A DNA stretch of 64,000 nt from Cherax quadricarinatus (taxonomy: Eukaryota; Arthropoda; Malacostraca; Decapoda; Parastacidae). Of the stretch, positions 21,991 to 32,384 are shown piece by piece. How positions within the stretch are numbered: the stretch's first letter is position 1; each line of letters opens with the position of its first letter. The notes under the pieces were generated by a model, which was given only the letters and a program-made list of their open reading frames with translations, was not told the origin of the DNA and made no database searches. Location: positions 12,468,065-12,532,064 of the forward strand of contig NC_091355.1 of assembly GCF_038502225.1 (NCBI RefSeq). Direction: 5' to 3'. The position numbers and the translations under genes are program-made.

Positions 21991-24898
21991 CTAGGTCACT
22001 CTCCCTGAGCCGTGAGCTTTATCATACCTCTGCTTAAAGCTATGTATGGATCCTGCCTCCACTACATCGCTTCCCAAACTATTCCACTTACTGACTACTC
22101 TGTGGCTGAAGAAATACTTCCTAACATCCCTGTGATTCATCTGTGTCTTCAACTTCCAACTGTGTCCCCTTGTTACTGTGTCCAATCTCTGGAACATCCT
22201 GTTTTTGTCCACCTTGTCAATTCCTCTCAGTATTTTGTATGTCGTTATCATGTCCCCCCTATCTCTCCTGTCCTCCAGTGTCGTCAGGTTGATTTCCCTT
22301 AACCTCTCCTCGTAGGACATACCTCTTAGCTCTGGGACTAGTCTTGTTGCAAACCTTTGCACTTTCTCTAGTTTCTTTACGTGCTTGGCTAGGTGTGGGT
22401 TCCAAACTGGTGCCGCATACTCCAATATGGGCCTAACGTACACGGTGTACAGGGTCCTGAACGATTCCTTATTAAGATGTCGGAATGCTGTTCTGAGGTT
22501 TGCTAGGCGCCCATATGCTGCAGCAGTTATTTTGTTGATGTGCGCTTCGGGAGATGTGCCTGGTGTTATACTCACCCCAAGATATTTTTCCTTGAGTGAG
22601 GTTTGTAGTCTCTGGACCCCTAGACTGTACTCCGTCTGCGGTCTTCTTTGCCCTTCCCCAATCTTCATGACTTTGCACTTGGTGGGATTGAACTCCAGGA
22701 GCCAATTGCTGGACGAGGTCTGCAGCCTGTCCAGATCCCTTTGTAGTTCTGCCTGGTCTTCGATCGAGTGAATTCTTCTCATCAACTTCACGTCATCTGC
22801 AAACAGGGACACCTCGGAGTTTTTTCCTTCCGTCATGTCGTTCACAAATACCAGAAACAGCACTGGTCCTAGGACTGACCCCTGTGGGACCCCGCTGGTC
22901 ACAGGTGCCCACTCTGACACCTCGCCACGTACCATTACTCGCTGCTGTCTTCCTGACAAGTATTCCCTGATCCATTGCAGTGCCTTCCCTGTTATCCCTG
23001 CTTGGTCCTCCAGTTTTTGCACTAATCTCTTGTGTGGTACTGTGTCAAACGCCTTCTTGCAGTCCAAGAAAATGCAATCCACCCACCCCTCTCTCTCTTG
23101 TCTTACTGCTGTCACCATGTCATAGAACTCAAGTAGGTTTGTGACACAGGATTTCCTGTCTCTGAAACCATGTTGGCTGCTGGTGATGAGATCATTCCTT
23201 TCTAGATGTTCCACCATTCTTCTCCTGACAATCTTTTCCATGATTTTGCATGCTATACATGTCAGTGACACTGGTCTGTAGTTTAGTGCTTCATGTCTGT
23301 CTCCTTTTTTAAAGACTGGGACCACATTTGCTGTCTTCCATGCCTCAGGCAATCTCCCTGTTTCGATAGATGTATTGAATATTGTTGTTAGGGGTACACA
23401 TAGCGCCTCTGCTCCCTCTCTCAGGACCCATGGAGAGATATTATCTGGCCCCATTGCCTTCGAGGTATCTAGCTCACTCAGAAGCCTCTTCACTTCTTCC
23501 TCGGTTGTGTGTACTGTGTCCAGCACATGGTGGTGTACCCCACCTCTCCGTCTTTCTGGAGCCCCTTCTGTCTCCTCTGTGAACACTTCTTTGAATCTCT
23601 TGTTGAGTCCCTCACATACTTCACGGTCATTTCTTGTTCTCTCTCCTCCTTCCTTCCTTAGCCTGATTACCTGGTCCTTGATGGTTGTTTTCTTCCTGAT
23701 GTGGCTGTATAACAGCTTCAGGTCAGATTTGGCTTTTGCTGCTATGTCGTTTTCATATTGACGTTGGGCCTCCCTTCTTATCTGTGCATATTCGTTTCTG
23801 GCTCTACGACTGCTCTCCTTATTCTCTTGGGTCCTTTGCCTTCTATATTTCTTCCATTCCCTAGCACACTTGGTTTTTGCCTCCTTGCATCTTTGGATGA
23901 ACCATGGGCTCTTCCTGGCTTTTTCATTATTCCTGTTACCCTTGGGTACAAACCACTCCTCAGCCTCCTTGCACATTGTTGCTACATATTCCATCATCTC
24001 ATTAACTGGCTTCCCTGCCAGTTCTCTGTCCCACTGAACCTCATTCAGGAAGTTCCTCATTCCTGTGTATTCCCCTTTCCTGTAGTTTGGTTTGATTTGT
24101 CCTAGCCTTCCTGCTTCCCCCTCCACTTGTAGCTCTACTGTGTATTCGAAGCTCAAAACCACATGATCGCTGGCCCCAAGGGGTCCTTCATATGTGATGT
24201 CCTCAATATCTGCACTACTCAAGGTGAATACTAAGTCCAGTCTTGCTGGTTCATCCTCTCCTCTCTCTCTTGTAGTGTCCCTTACGTGTTGGTACATGAA
24301 GTTTTCCAGTACCACCTCCATCATCTTAGCCCTCCATGTATCTTGTCCCCCATGTGGCTCCAAGTTCTCCCATTCGATCTCCTTGTGGTTAAAGTCGCCC
24401 ATGATCAGGAGCTTTGCCCTGCATGCATGAGCTCTTCTCGCCACTGCACCCAGTCTGTCAACCATCGCTCTATTGCTCTCGTCATACTCTTGCCTTGGCC
24501 TCCTGCTGTTCTGTGGTGGGTTATACATCACTGCAATTATCACCTTTGGACCTCCAGAGTGAAGCGTTCCTGCTATGTAATCACTTTCTTCTCCGCTGTC
24601 TCCTCTCCCCAGCTCATCAAAATTCCATTGGTGTTTGATCAGCAATGCCACTCCTACACCCCCCCCTGTTCCTTCTGTCTTTTCTCAGGATCTGGTATCC
24701 CGCTGCAAAGATGGCATCTGTTATCATACCTGTAAGCTTGGTTTCTGTGATCGCTATGATGTCTGGTGATGCCTCTTTGACTCTTTCGTGCCACTCCTCC
24801 CACTTGTTTATTCCATCAGCGTTTGTGTACCATACCTTCAGTTTCCTTTCCAACACTGTGGTTTGGGGGGCCTGTGGGGGTGGGAGACCTGGTAGCAT
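21991..24898 (-). pseudogene. LINE-A ORF2: APE endonuclease and reverse transcriptase, one frameshift
   Basis: Encodes the polyprotein that nicks target DNA and reverse-transcribes the element RNA. The first segment (24898-24617) has the endonuclease N-terminus (VWYTNADGINKWEEW; ITETKL with a catalytic-type Glu). The main frame (24651-21991, 886 codons) has GDFN at residues 85-88, LDLVFT, GASDHV at about 159-164 (catalytic SDH), then RT: NYRPVSLTC (about 457), FLDCKKAFD (motif A, about 528-536), GVPQGSVLGP (motif B, about 587) and FADD (motif C, 617-620), followed by the thumb and a C-terminal tail ending HGSGRVT. The two frames meet at a run of eight G on the minus strand (24659-24666). A run of seven would keep the frame, so this is one extra base, either a real lesion or a sequencing error. 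No other lesion was noticed. Confidence 0.92.
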
Positions 24899-25080
24899 AC
24901 TGTAGGATTCTATGGTTGGGGGTTGGGTGGAAGCTGTGGGTATGGATTGTATTGTGTGTTGGGATGGTGTGATAGGTTGTGGGGTTCTGAGGATAGTTGT
25001 GTGTGTGCTTGCCCTTGCTGCTCTGTTCTGCTCTCACTGACCTCTGCTGGTTCCATCCTTGTCTCCTTTCCTAGCTCCTT

Positions 25081-25923
25081 TCACTTTTTTGTCCTCTCCC
25101 TCAGCTGCTCTCTCTCTGTGTTCTGTCTCTGTCTAGGAACACCTTCTTGTACTCTTCCGAGCTTCTCTTGGAGGATCCTGTTCCGCACTGTTTCTGTCCT
25201 GAGAATCAGCTTGATCGGTCGGTTTCTTCCCTTCAAGTATCCCCCTATTCTCTGAAAATTTACAATCTCATCCATGTCTTCTCCCCCTATTTCCGAGATG
25301 ATTTTCTCAATCTCCTTTCTTTCTTCCTGCCGTCTTTCAGTGTGTGTCCTTTCCTCTCTCTCCCGAAGCCCATGGATAACCACTGATTTTGCCCTTTCCT
25401 CATCCCATTGCCTCTCCCTCTGTGACTCTGGTTCCTGTCTATATGTGGTCATTTTCTCCCTTGATTTTTCCAGTGGCTCTTGGTAGCATGGTTGTGCCTC
25501 AGCATTCGACCTATCTCCCTCTCCATCTGCACCCATCTGCTCTTCCCTTCCACTCTCTGGCCCTTCTTTGCAGGCTGATATGACCTTAGCATAATTCATA
25601 TCTCCTTCCTTCCTGTTCAGCCTCTCATCTTCGTATGGTGTGTCTTCTCTTGTCACTACCCCCGAGACTTGCTTCAGCCTGTTTACCTCAAATTCTAGGA
25701 CCTTTACCCTGGCTACTGCAGTTTCGACTTGTGCCTCCCACTTCTTCGTCTCCTTCTCCAACCTCTTTTCCCATTTCACAGAGAGCTCTTTCTCCATTTT
25801 TTCAGAAAGCTCTCCTAATTTTCTCTCCCATTCTTGCTCTATCCTTTTCCACTGTTCCTCCATCCATTCCTCCCTACCAGTACCATTGTCATCTGATCCC
25901 TGATTCCTGTGAGTCCTAACCAT
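25081..25923 (-). CDS. LINE-A ORF1 protein (coiled coil plus RNA-binding type region)
   Basis: 280 codons, uninterrupted. The N-terminal third is highly charged and heptad-like (EEWMEEQWKRIEQEWERKL through about residue 85), predicting a coiled coil for trimerisation. The middle is polar and probably disordered. The C-terminal region has VVIHGLREREER (about residue 186), then NFQRIGGYLKGRNRPIKLIL and RNRILQEKLGRVQ, resembling the RRM-like/C-terminal part of LINE ORF1 proteins that bind element RNA. No zinc knuckle was seen. It ends in a basic tail, REQLRERTKK. The first ATG (25923) follows an A/T run after a purine-rich leader. The function is inferred from family and position upstream of ORF2. 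Confidence 0.8.
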   Translation of the reverse strand: MVRTHRNQGSDDNGTGREEWMEEQWKRIEQEWERKLGELSEKMEKELSVKWEKRLEKETKKWEAQVETAVARVKVLEFEVNRLKQVSGVVTREDTPYEDERLNRKEGDMNYAKVISACKEGPESGREEQMGADGEGDRSNAEAQPCYQEPLEKSREKMTTYRQEPESQRERQWDEERAKSVVIHGLREREERTHTERRQEERKEIEKIISEIGGEDMDEIVNFQRIGGYLKGRNRPIKLILRTETVRNRILQEKLGRVQEGVPRQRQNTEREQLRERTKK

Positions 25924-25939
25924 TTTTTTTTTTTAGTGA

Positions 25940-26201
25940 AAGAGAGAGAAAAAGAAAAAAGGGGAGACAGTGAGAGATAGGGAGAGAAGGGGAGCCTTGA
26001 AGGAGGGGAAAAGGGAAAAATGGGGAGAAAGTGAGAGAGAGGGAAAAGGTAAGAGAGAGGGGGGAGTGACAAGGGAAGAGAGAGAGAAAAGAAGAGGAAG
26101 AGAGTAAGAGAGGAAGAGAGGAAGAGAGAGAGGGAGAGGGAGAAAGAGAGGAAGAGAGAAAGAGTGAGAGGGAGAGAGGAAGAGAGGATGAGAGAAAGGA
26201 G

Positions 26202-26250
<49 letters not shown>

Positions 26251-26275
26251 AGAGGAGAGGAGAGGGAGAGAGATG
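25940..26275. repeat. GA-rich low-complexity tract
   Basis: Degenerate GAGAG/GGAAG sequence immediately upstream of ORF1 in element orientation, hence CT-rich on the element's sense strand. It may be part of the LINE-A 5' UTR. Confidence 0.85.
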
Positions 26276-26325
26276 GGGGGGAAAGGAAGGGTTATAGGGT
26301 CACTTCACAGGAAGGTGTAAAATCC

Positions 26326-26330
<5 letters not shown>

Positions 26331-26362
<32 letters not shown>
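26331..26362. repeat. (TG)n microsatellite
   Basis: Sixteen TG units within the presumed LINE-A 5' UTR. Confidence 0.95.
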
Positions 26363-26365
<3 letters not shown>

Positions 26366-27144
26366 ACAGCAATTCAAATGCCTAACAGCAGAGGTGTTCT
26401 CACCTAGTGTGTGCATATGTTTATGTAAACAGTCCTTATTTCCCATGTATGTACTACATATGTATTGTATATGTACCCGATCTCTTGGTTCCCACTGTAC
26501 TGTCTTATGTGTTTAAAATTACGTTCAAAAATAAATACACTAGGCTTCGCCTATATGCTGCTACCACTAAATTCTATTAAATGCTGCTTATTCTAATTCT
26601 GATAGCTCAAGGAGAGTGACCCCCAATTCCAGCTAGAGACAGGTACTATTGACCCCATGCAACTCAAACTAGGTGAATATTACTTGCGGCTGGCAGTGGA
26701 GTAACATTGCGGGTCTGTCCTGTCCCAGAAGTTGAAGAAGTTTGATGCTTCTCGGTAATTTTTCCACTAACTTCCTGTATGCACTATAGTCTCTAGCTCT
26801 TCTATTTTTTTCACTCACTCACTGTATTTACTGACACATCTATACATATCTCTTATCTCCCTGGTCTTGAGTCGCATTTATTCTTCAAAATACCCCACTG
26901 CGTTATTATGGCAACACTATTTAGGCCTGACAACCGTTCACCCTTCCAACGGCCCCCACTAAACACTCAGCCAATATTTCCTTTGTTTTCTTTTCTGTGA
27001 TCACTTATATTTCCTTTTTTCGGGGCTTAAGTGATTATATGCACTCTTATACGTGCACACACCTATATCCCATACTCTATTCCTTATGGCACCGTCAGAA
27101 ATTACCACCAAAACACGAGCTCAAACCGCGTGACTCCTCCACGA
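26363..27144 (-). other. Presumed LINE-A 5' UTR
   Basis: No open frame or recognisable repeat. Position between ORF1 and the next LINE-A tail suggests leader sequence of the full-length element. A patch near 26640-26690 resembles a LINE-A 3' tail (gaccccatgcaactcaaact) but is too short to assert. Confidence 0.4.
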
Positions 27145-27608
27145 GTGTGTGTGTGTACTCACCTATTTGTACCCACCTATTTGTGGTTGCAGGGGTCGAG
27201 TCTTAGCTCCTGGCCCCGCCTCTTCCCCAGTTGCTACTGGGCCCTCTCTCTCCCCGCTCCATGAGCTTTATCAAACCTCGTCTTAAAACTGTGTATAGTT
27301 CCTGCCTCCACTACGTCATTTTCTAGGCTATTCCACTGCCTTACAACTCTATGACTGAAGAAATACTTCCTAATATCTCTCTGACTCATTTGTGTCTTCA
27401 ACTTCCAATTGTGGCCTCTTGTTTCTGTGTCCCCTCCCTGGAACATCCTGTCTTTGTCCACCTTGTCTATTCCACGCAGTATTTTATATGTCGTTATCAT
27501 GTCTCCCCTGACCCTCCTGTCCTCCAGTGTCGTCAGGCCGATTTCCCTTAATCTTTTTTCATAGGACATTCCCCTTAGCTCTGGAACTAACCTTGTCGCA
27601 AACCTTTG

Positions 27609-27610
<2 letters not shown>
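27145..27610 (-). pseudogene. LINE-A 3' fragment, subfamily 2, copy 4
   Basis: Carries the C-terminal ORF2 tail on the minus strand (MSYEKRLREIGLTTLEDRR through SFKTRFDKAHGAGRERAQ, stop at 27234) and the 3' UTR. Differences shared with the copy at 43277 (agctttatcaaacctcg; tgctactgggccctct) define a second subfamily. It is bounded by (TG)n on both sides: the tail at 27145-27157 and a long tract at the truncated 5' end. Confidence 0.88.
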
Positions 27611-27673
<63 letters not shown>

Positions 27674-27737
27674 TGTGTGTGTGTGTGCGCGTGCGTGCGT
27701 GCGTGCGTGTGTGTGTGTGTGTGTGTGTGCGTGTGTT
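27611..27737. repeat. (TG)n with TGCG interruptions
   Basis: About 127 bp of TG with a cluster of GTGC units near 27688-27706. It abuts the truncated 5' end of LINE-A copy 4. Confidence 0.97.
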
Positions 27738-28429
27738 TTAGTTTTAGGTGCACAGTCAAAGAAATCAAAAAATAAAAGCAGCAGTAAAGCCTATCATTTC
27801 TATAAAGCAGCCTACCAGGTTCGTCTGTTATTGTTACCGATACCGATATGAAGAGGCATTGTTGAGTTATCGTACAGAAACCACTGTCACAATTTGTTTT
27901 AATAAACGTGACAAATTGGCAGCTAGAGACAAACTAACACCAGACTTCCACTATGTACGATACACCTGACAATACACATCACTCAACCAACTCCTCCAGC
28001 GTCACTCATCACTACTCGTGCACTCGTCAGAAGAAACCTCTCATCACTACTCGTGCACTCGTCAGAAGAAACCTAAGTAAACGCCACGTATCGTAAAGAA
28101 GACGACCTAATATTACTGCATCTATGATGTTTGCTTCCCCTCGTCTTTATGGACTTCAGTCTCACCTATTTCATTATTAATATAGGATCACATTAACATC
28201 GTTTTTCTTGAGTGCAATTTTTATTTAAATACTGTAAACGGATAAAACAATTTCTGTTCTCAAATTAAACAAAGATCCGTTGACATCAATAACATGCGAA
28301 GATCTCATGATATATATGAGGCTAATTCGTCTTTTTTGAAGTATACTGTCAGCATTTGTAAATAAGCTTTCATTTTGCCCAACTAAGTCTGTTTATCATT
28401 TATATTATTCAGTTTAAATTCCTGGTCTC
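27738..28429. other. Mostly unassigned; 34-bp tandem duplication
   Basis: A direct duplication of 'tcatcactactcgtgcactc' plus 'gtcagaagaaacct' occurs at about 28004-28072. Otherwise AT-rich with no recognised gene. Confidence 0.6.
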
Positions 28430-29045
28430 ACTGGTTATTTGAGTAGATTGACTGACTGCCTCCACTCTCCCCATTGTCTCCTTCATCGCCTCTCTTCTCC
28501 TTATCGGCTTGTGTCATGTCTTCTAGTTCTAGAATAAGTTTCAATATTGCATTACTCCTCGGTTCAAAGGCATATCTGACATGAACACGCTTATATCCTT
28601 GTCAAGAGTTATCCCATAGCTTAATTAACTCTCAAATCATTATCCATTTCACATGAGGCTTGGGTTCTCCCATTTATTCCTATGGTTTTGCAGAGTGTGT
28701 GAGAGAATTTGCCTCACATCCAGTCAATAATACTGTGGTAACATGTCTCCTCTGGTTGTCATTGAATTTATTTTCAAGGGCTTTGTACTTGACAAGAATC
28801 TCTTATAACCAGTTCTGCTTTAAATCATTCGTACCGACAAGGGTCATAAAAATCGTGTCCCGAGGAGTCTCATTTGTTCTTTTCAAGTTGATCATGTGTG
28901 TCCTCAATCTTCCTTCCTGGATAACATATCCTCCTCTTGCTTTAACGGGCACGTAAGTTCCTCAGTCTTCTAATAACATGTTCATTTTTCCACTATAATC
29001 TACCTTACCCATAATTACTATCGCATTTTCTTTGCCTGTTTCGCT
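28430..29045 (-). pseudogene. SGNH-hydrolase-like domain relic (LINE ORF1 type)
   Basis: Minus-strand translation, with scattered stops and a frameshift, gives KENAIVIMGKVDYSGKM (about 29024-28975), GTYVPVKARGGYVIQEG (about 28955), DTIFMTLVGTNDLKQNW (about 28862-28810), KALENKFNDNQRRHVTTVLL and, in another frame, MSDMPLNRGV (about 28585). GTND matches the conserved block III motif of SGNH/GDSL hydrolases, and the terminal segment resembles the D-x-x-H-x-N block with a lost His. Such esterase domains are known in ORF1 proteins of CR1-type LINEs. The first-block Ser is not seen (DYSGK where GDS would be expected). Assignment to a particular LINE is not possible here. Confidence 0.6.
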
Positions 29046-29054
29046 GTTGTTGTT

Positions 29055-29079
29055 GAGGTCTGAGCTTTGCTCAGACCTC
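29055..29079. repeat. Perfect 11-bp stem-loop
   Basis: GAGGTCTGAGC, loop TTT, GCTCAGACCTC. It lies between the two arms of the larger foldback. Confidence 0.95.
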
Positions 29080-29149
29080 TATAACTACAATTGTCCTCAA
29101 AGATTTGTTAAGTTATACCATGAATTAAAGAAAGATCCTAGACATCACT

Positions 29150-29254
29150 GTACGAAACAAAGCAAATGCGATAGTAATTATGGACTGGGTAGATTATAGT
29201 GAAAAAATGAATATATCATTAGAAGGCGGAGGAACTTACGTGCCTCTAAATTCT
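29150..29254 (+). pseudogene. Inverted partner fragment of the SGNH-like relic
   Basis: The plus strand reads ANAIVIMDWVDYSEKMN and GGGTYVPLNS before a stop, parallel to the minus-strand peptide at about 29024-28950. With 28948-29045 it forms a roughly 95-bp inverted repeat at high but imperfect identity. The two differ at several codons, so it is not a mere mirror assembly artefact. Confidence 0.65.
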
Positions 29255-29317
29255 TAGCACGGAATTTGGTATTTTACTTCCTAACACTGGAGTTCATAAC
29301 CAGGAATATGTTATTAA

Positions 29318-29600
29318 ATTTATGGGGAAACTCTCAACTCGTAGGGGTCGTGCAGCACCTAGGGGAAATGGGAAATAATCAAGCTTGATCCAAGGAAGGG
29401 GAGGATAGGTTCAATTCCTTAGATCAAGAGCTCTAACTGGCGTAAAGGAACATCCACCGAGTTCAGAAGGATGCAAGACCTTCCCTCTCAGATTAACTCG
29501 AATCTTTTTGGTATAAATCTGCCAAAACTTTAAATCAATTGTCAGCGCAGTATGACCCTTGTGGGTTTAGCGCTTAGTTATGATAAAAATCAAATTAATT
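29318..29600 (+). mobile_element. SINE-like repeat with LINE-type 3' tail
   Basis: The body has 'aactcgtaggggtcgtgcag', 'caattccttagatcaagagc' and 'ggcgtaaaggaacatccacc', a layout I recognise as a common decapod dispersed repeat. The 3' end (about 29549-29590) reads atgacccttgtgggtttagc, then gcttagttatgat, close to the tail at 39262-39310 that follows a retroelement C-terminus. A tail shared with a LINE is how many SINEs are mobilised. Confidence 0.6.
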
Positions 29601-30289
29601 GCATAAAGTAATTTTGCCAAATATCATGGACTTTTTTTTTTTGCATTTCTTTAACACACCGAGGTGTTTTTTTTTTATCATAAAAAATGGACTGAACCAT
29701 TGTGGCCTTTGGCTTGACAACGTTGTGAAACTCGACTACATCACTGCTGAAGGTTGTTTCTGAGTGACCATGAAATCGTAATAAAACGATTACATATCAC
29801 GAAATGAATGAGGTTTGAACTTATGGCCTGGCCTGTAGTTTCAGGACTCACCTGCTATAGGTTCAACTCCCACCCGTACCGTGGTTGTTTGCAAGGTTCT
29901 GGCCTGCCTCCAACTTTTACCACATTAATAAAGCATCCAATACCAACAACATGACGAGGAAAACTGCAACACTTTGGTTTCTTTATTGTATCTTTATTTA
30001 CTGCCTTCACCTTAAGTACCCTTGTTTTTTTCCTCAGTCATAGACATCCAAGGCTGTAGAAACCTATAAGCGCAGCCATAATGTTTTCGCCGAGACACCT
30101 TAAGATAATTCGAAAAAATCCTCAATCCTTCAGTCTCAGGAAGAAAACATCTCACAACACTGATGCCGTGTAGGGGCATGAAGACAACAGAGACGTGATG
30201 ACATGAATCGAGTATGTAGCAGAGAACCCACACAATCAAGGCAAACTCGGCCATCAAGGAAGAATTTATTCACAACGACCTAGACTGTA
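29601..30289. other. Unassigned, with tRNA-like SINE remnant
   Basis: At about 29820-29890 a SINE remnant reads ttatggcctggcctgtag, then a B-box-like aggttcaactccc and 'acccgtaccgtggtt', like the 3' half of the heads at 2085 and 10546. The rest is unrecognised. Confidence 0.5.
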
Positions 30290-32160
30290 AAAGAGGAAAC
30301 TACAAGGAGAGCTGGGTTAATAGAGGCAGTAATGGCGAACTTCAAGGACCAGCACGCAAAGGAAACAAAGTATAATAGGGAAGGGATGAGAGAGCAAGAC
30401 TGGTTTTACATCACTTGAGGCAGTTATGACGAAAATTGAATAAGAGAAGCTCCTGGGAGCCAGTAACAATGCAGTACTGAACATTACCTCTCTGGTAGAA
30501 ATGATTCTATAGAGAAGCAAAATGGAGGAAGTGAAAAGCCACGATGAGAGGGGGAACTGCTCAATGATTTGGGTCTTCTCTAAGTACAACAGGAAAAAAA
30601 AATAACAGGAAAGCCAATATGGAAAATGATGAAACGTCGCAAAGCAGATGAGAAATTAATAAAAAAAAAGTAGCGGCAACAAGGAGAAGAGAACCTATGA
30701 TTCACCCGAATATGTATAACTGTTAAGTCAAATAAAAAATGAACCACCATGGAAAAACTACTTACAAAAAGAGAGCAACAAGAAACAAAGATACAAGTAG
30801 AACTACTAGGAATGACGAGGCAAGGCTGAGATGAAGAGAGGACATAGCAATAAAGACTAAATCAGAACCTTAACTGATACATAGCCATGTTAAAAAGAAG
30901 ATAACCATGTAGGGGCAAAGTAATAAGGTCAAAGAAGGAAAATAAGGAAAGTATACTGAAAATGACAAAGAACTGCGAGGAGATGAACAGATGGTTCGAA
31001 GAGATGTTCACTGTGACCGAAAAAAAAAAAATACCACAAAGATGAAGAAACGGGGAAAACCGCGAAGACTTGCAAGCTTGCAAACAACTTCAAATGAAGG
31101 AAAAAAGTAAAGCAACTACCTGGTTTTCTATATTTACAAAAAAAAAAAAAAATCTCCGCATGTTATGAGAGAGAGAGCAGACACACTATGTGCAGCCTTA
31201 ACAAAACTTTTCAACCGACTGGAAATTAGTCATCTACCAAAATGTGGGAAATTGTAATACTTTGACATACTGTTGAAGTTGAGAACATAATCATAAGGAG
31301 AATGATGAAGCACCTGAAGTATTTATACAGGACAGCCAGAATGGGTTAAAATAAGGAAAATTCTGTCCTGCGAATCTACTGGAGCTCCATAACTAGATGA
31401 CGTAGAAAAAGAAGGAAAGAGAAATCTGGGTGAACTTTATATTACTGGTTTATAAAACGGCATTTGGTAGTGTACCCAACTAGAGATTCGTCTACAAACT
31501 AAAAGAGCAGGGAGGAATAACAGTGAATCTCACAACACTTAAGGGAAAACAAGTGATGATCAGAGAGGTGGATCTTTTTTTCAGCACCTCTGCCGAGAAG
31601 AGGATCCACAGTTACGACCAGTATTGTTCCTCATACATCTACACTAAATACAAGTGATAAAACCATATATGTCATTGTTTCAAGTGATTTTAAACAAGAC
31701 ATAGAAAGACTGGTAAGACATATGTCTACTGATATATAATCCCAACAAGTGCAGAAAGATAAATACTACAGGTCAGTGATTCTCAACCAGGGGTAAATTT
31801 ACCCCTTGGGGGAAAAAATCACATGGCAAGGGGTAAATATTTTTGTGTAAAACCTGAAAATTTTATTTTTTTCCCGACCTTCTTGTTTTTCTCTTCCTTT
31901 ATGATGGCAATAAAGTTTTTTTGTATAGAAGTAAATGGGTAAATGGAGAAATAATCAAGTCGAGGGGGTTAATAATGGAGGAAAAGTTGAGAATCCCTGC
32001 AGAAGGTGAAAGTGAAAGAAGATACACAGTGGAAACAGACTACAAAACTTGAGCAGGAAGAAAGACTTCGGGGTAAGAACACTACCGAGCATATCACCCT
32101 AAACGCATATCAACAAAACAGTGTAGGAGGCACATATGCCTGCTAATATATATGTGAAAG
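30290..32160 (+). pseudogene. LINE-A ORF2 relic, copy 5 (strongly decayed)
   Basis: Plus-strand peptides, broken by many stops and frameshifts, follow LINE-A ORF2 order: EAVMANFKDQHAKETK (endonuclease end, about 30325), AIKTKSEP..IHSHVKKK (linker, about 30850), a decayed CEINLLE-like fingers region (about 31365), KTAFGSVPN (motif A remnant, about 31458), KLKEQGGI (about 31498), IPTSAER (counterpart of NPTKCKV, about 31740) and KVKVKEDTQW after the MITE. Motif C is not recognisable. This is one of the oldest LINE-A copies here. It is interrupted by a hAT-like MITE at 31774-31999. Confidence 0.78.
31774..31999. mobile_element. hAT-like MITE in LINE-A copy 5
   Basis: Terminal inverted repeats CAGTGATTCTCAACCAGG and the complement of AAAAGTTGAGAATCCCTG, the CAGNG start and subterminal sequence typical of hAT elements. 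226 bp, no coding capacity. Flanks (ctacaggt and cagaaggt) are a decayed 8-bp target duplication: both align to the LINE-A segment that encodes KIGEGQ. Confidence 0.78.
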
Positions 32161-32384
32161 AATTATAGAAAACCGGTTAGCCGGGCTTGAGTTGTGAAGG
32201 TGGAAAATGCGATGGGTGCACCTTGAAAGTCGGGTGGGGGAGGTTGTGGTGGTTCAGGTGGTCAGCAGCTTGTGGTGTCTGGTGTCAACATTCTGTAGTG
32301 CGAAACATTGATATTTATAATGATGATGATAACTATATAATTATCAACATCAGTGATCCAGTTAAAAAAAAAATACTGAGATAT
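32161..32384. other. No recognisable feature
   Basis: Short unassigned stretch before the triplet block. Confidence 0.5.

Larger units (their letters stand above)
21905..27144 (-). mobile_element. Near-complete LINE-A retrotransposon (copy 3)
   Basis: Minus-strand order: probable 5' UTR (about 27144-25924, with GA-rich DNA at about 25940-26275 and a (TG)n at 26331-26362), ORF1 (25923-25081), 182-nt linker, ORF2 (24898-21991, one frameshift), 86-nt 3' UTR ending in two CTAGGTGAGTAC phrases and an (AC)n tail. The 5' boundary is an inference: at about 27145 the sequence changes directly to the (TG)n tail of another LINE-A copy. ORF1 plus APE endonuclease/RT ORF2 with an AC-rich tail fits the CR1/Jockey-like group; the exact clade is unresolved. 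Confidence 0.8.

Noticed and set aside
21991..24651. 886-codon frame as a host gene
   Set aside because: Endonuclease GDFN/SDH and RT FADD motifs, an adjacent ORF1, an AC tail and several truncated copies identify it as a LINE.
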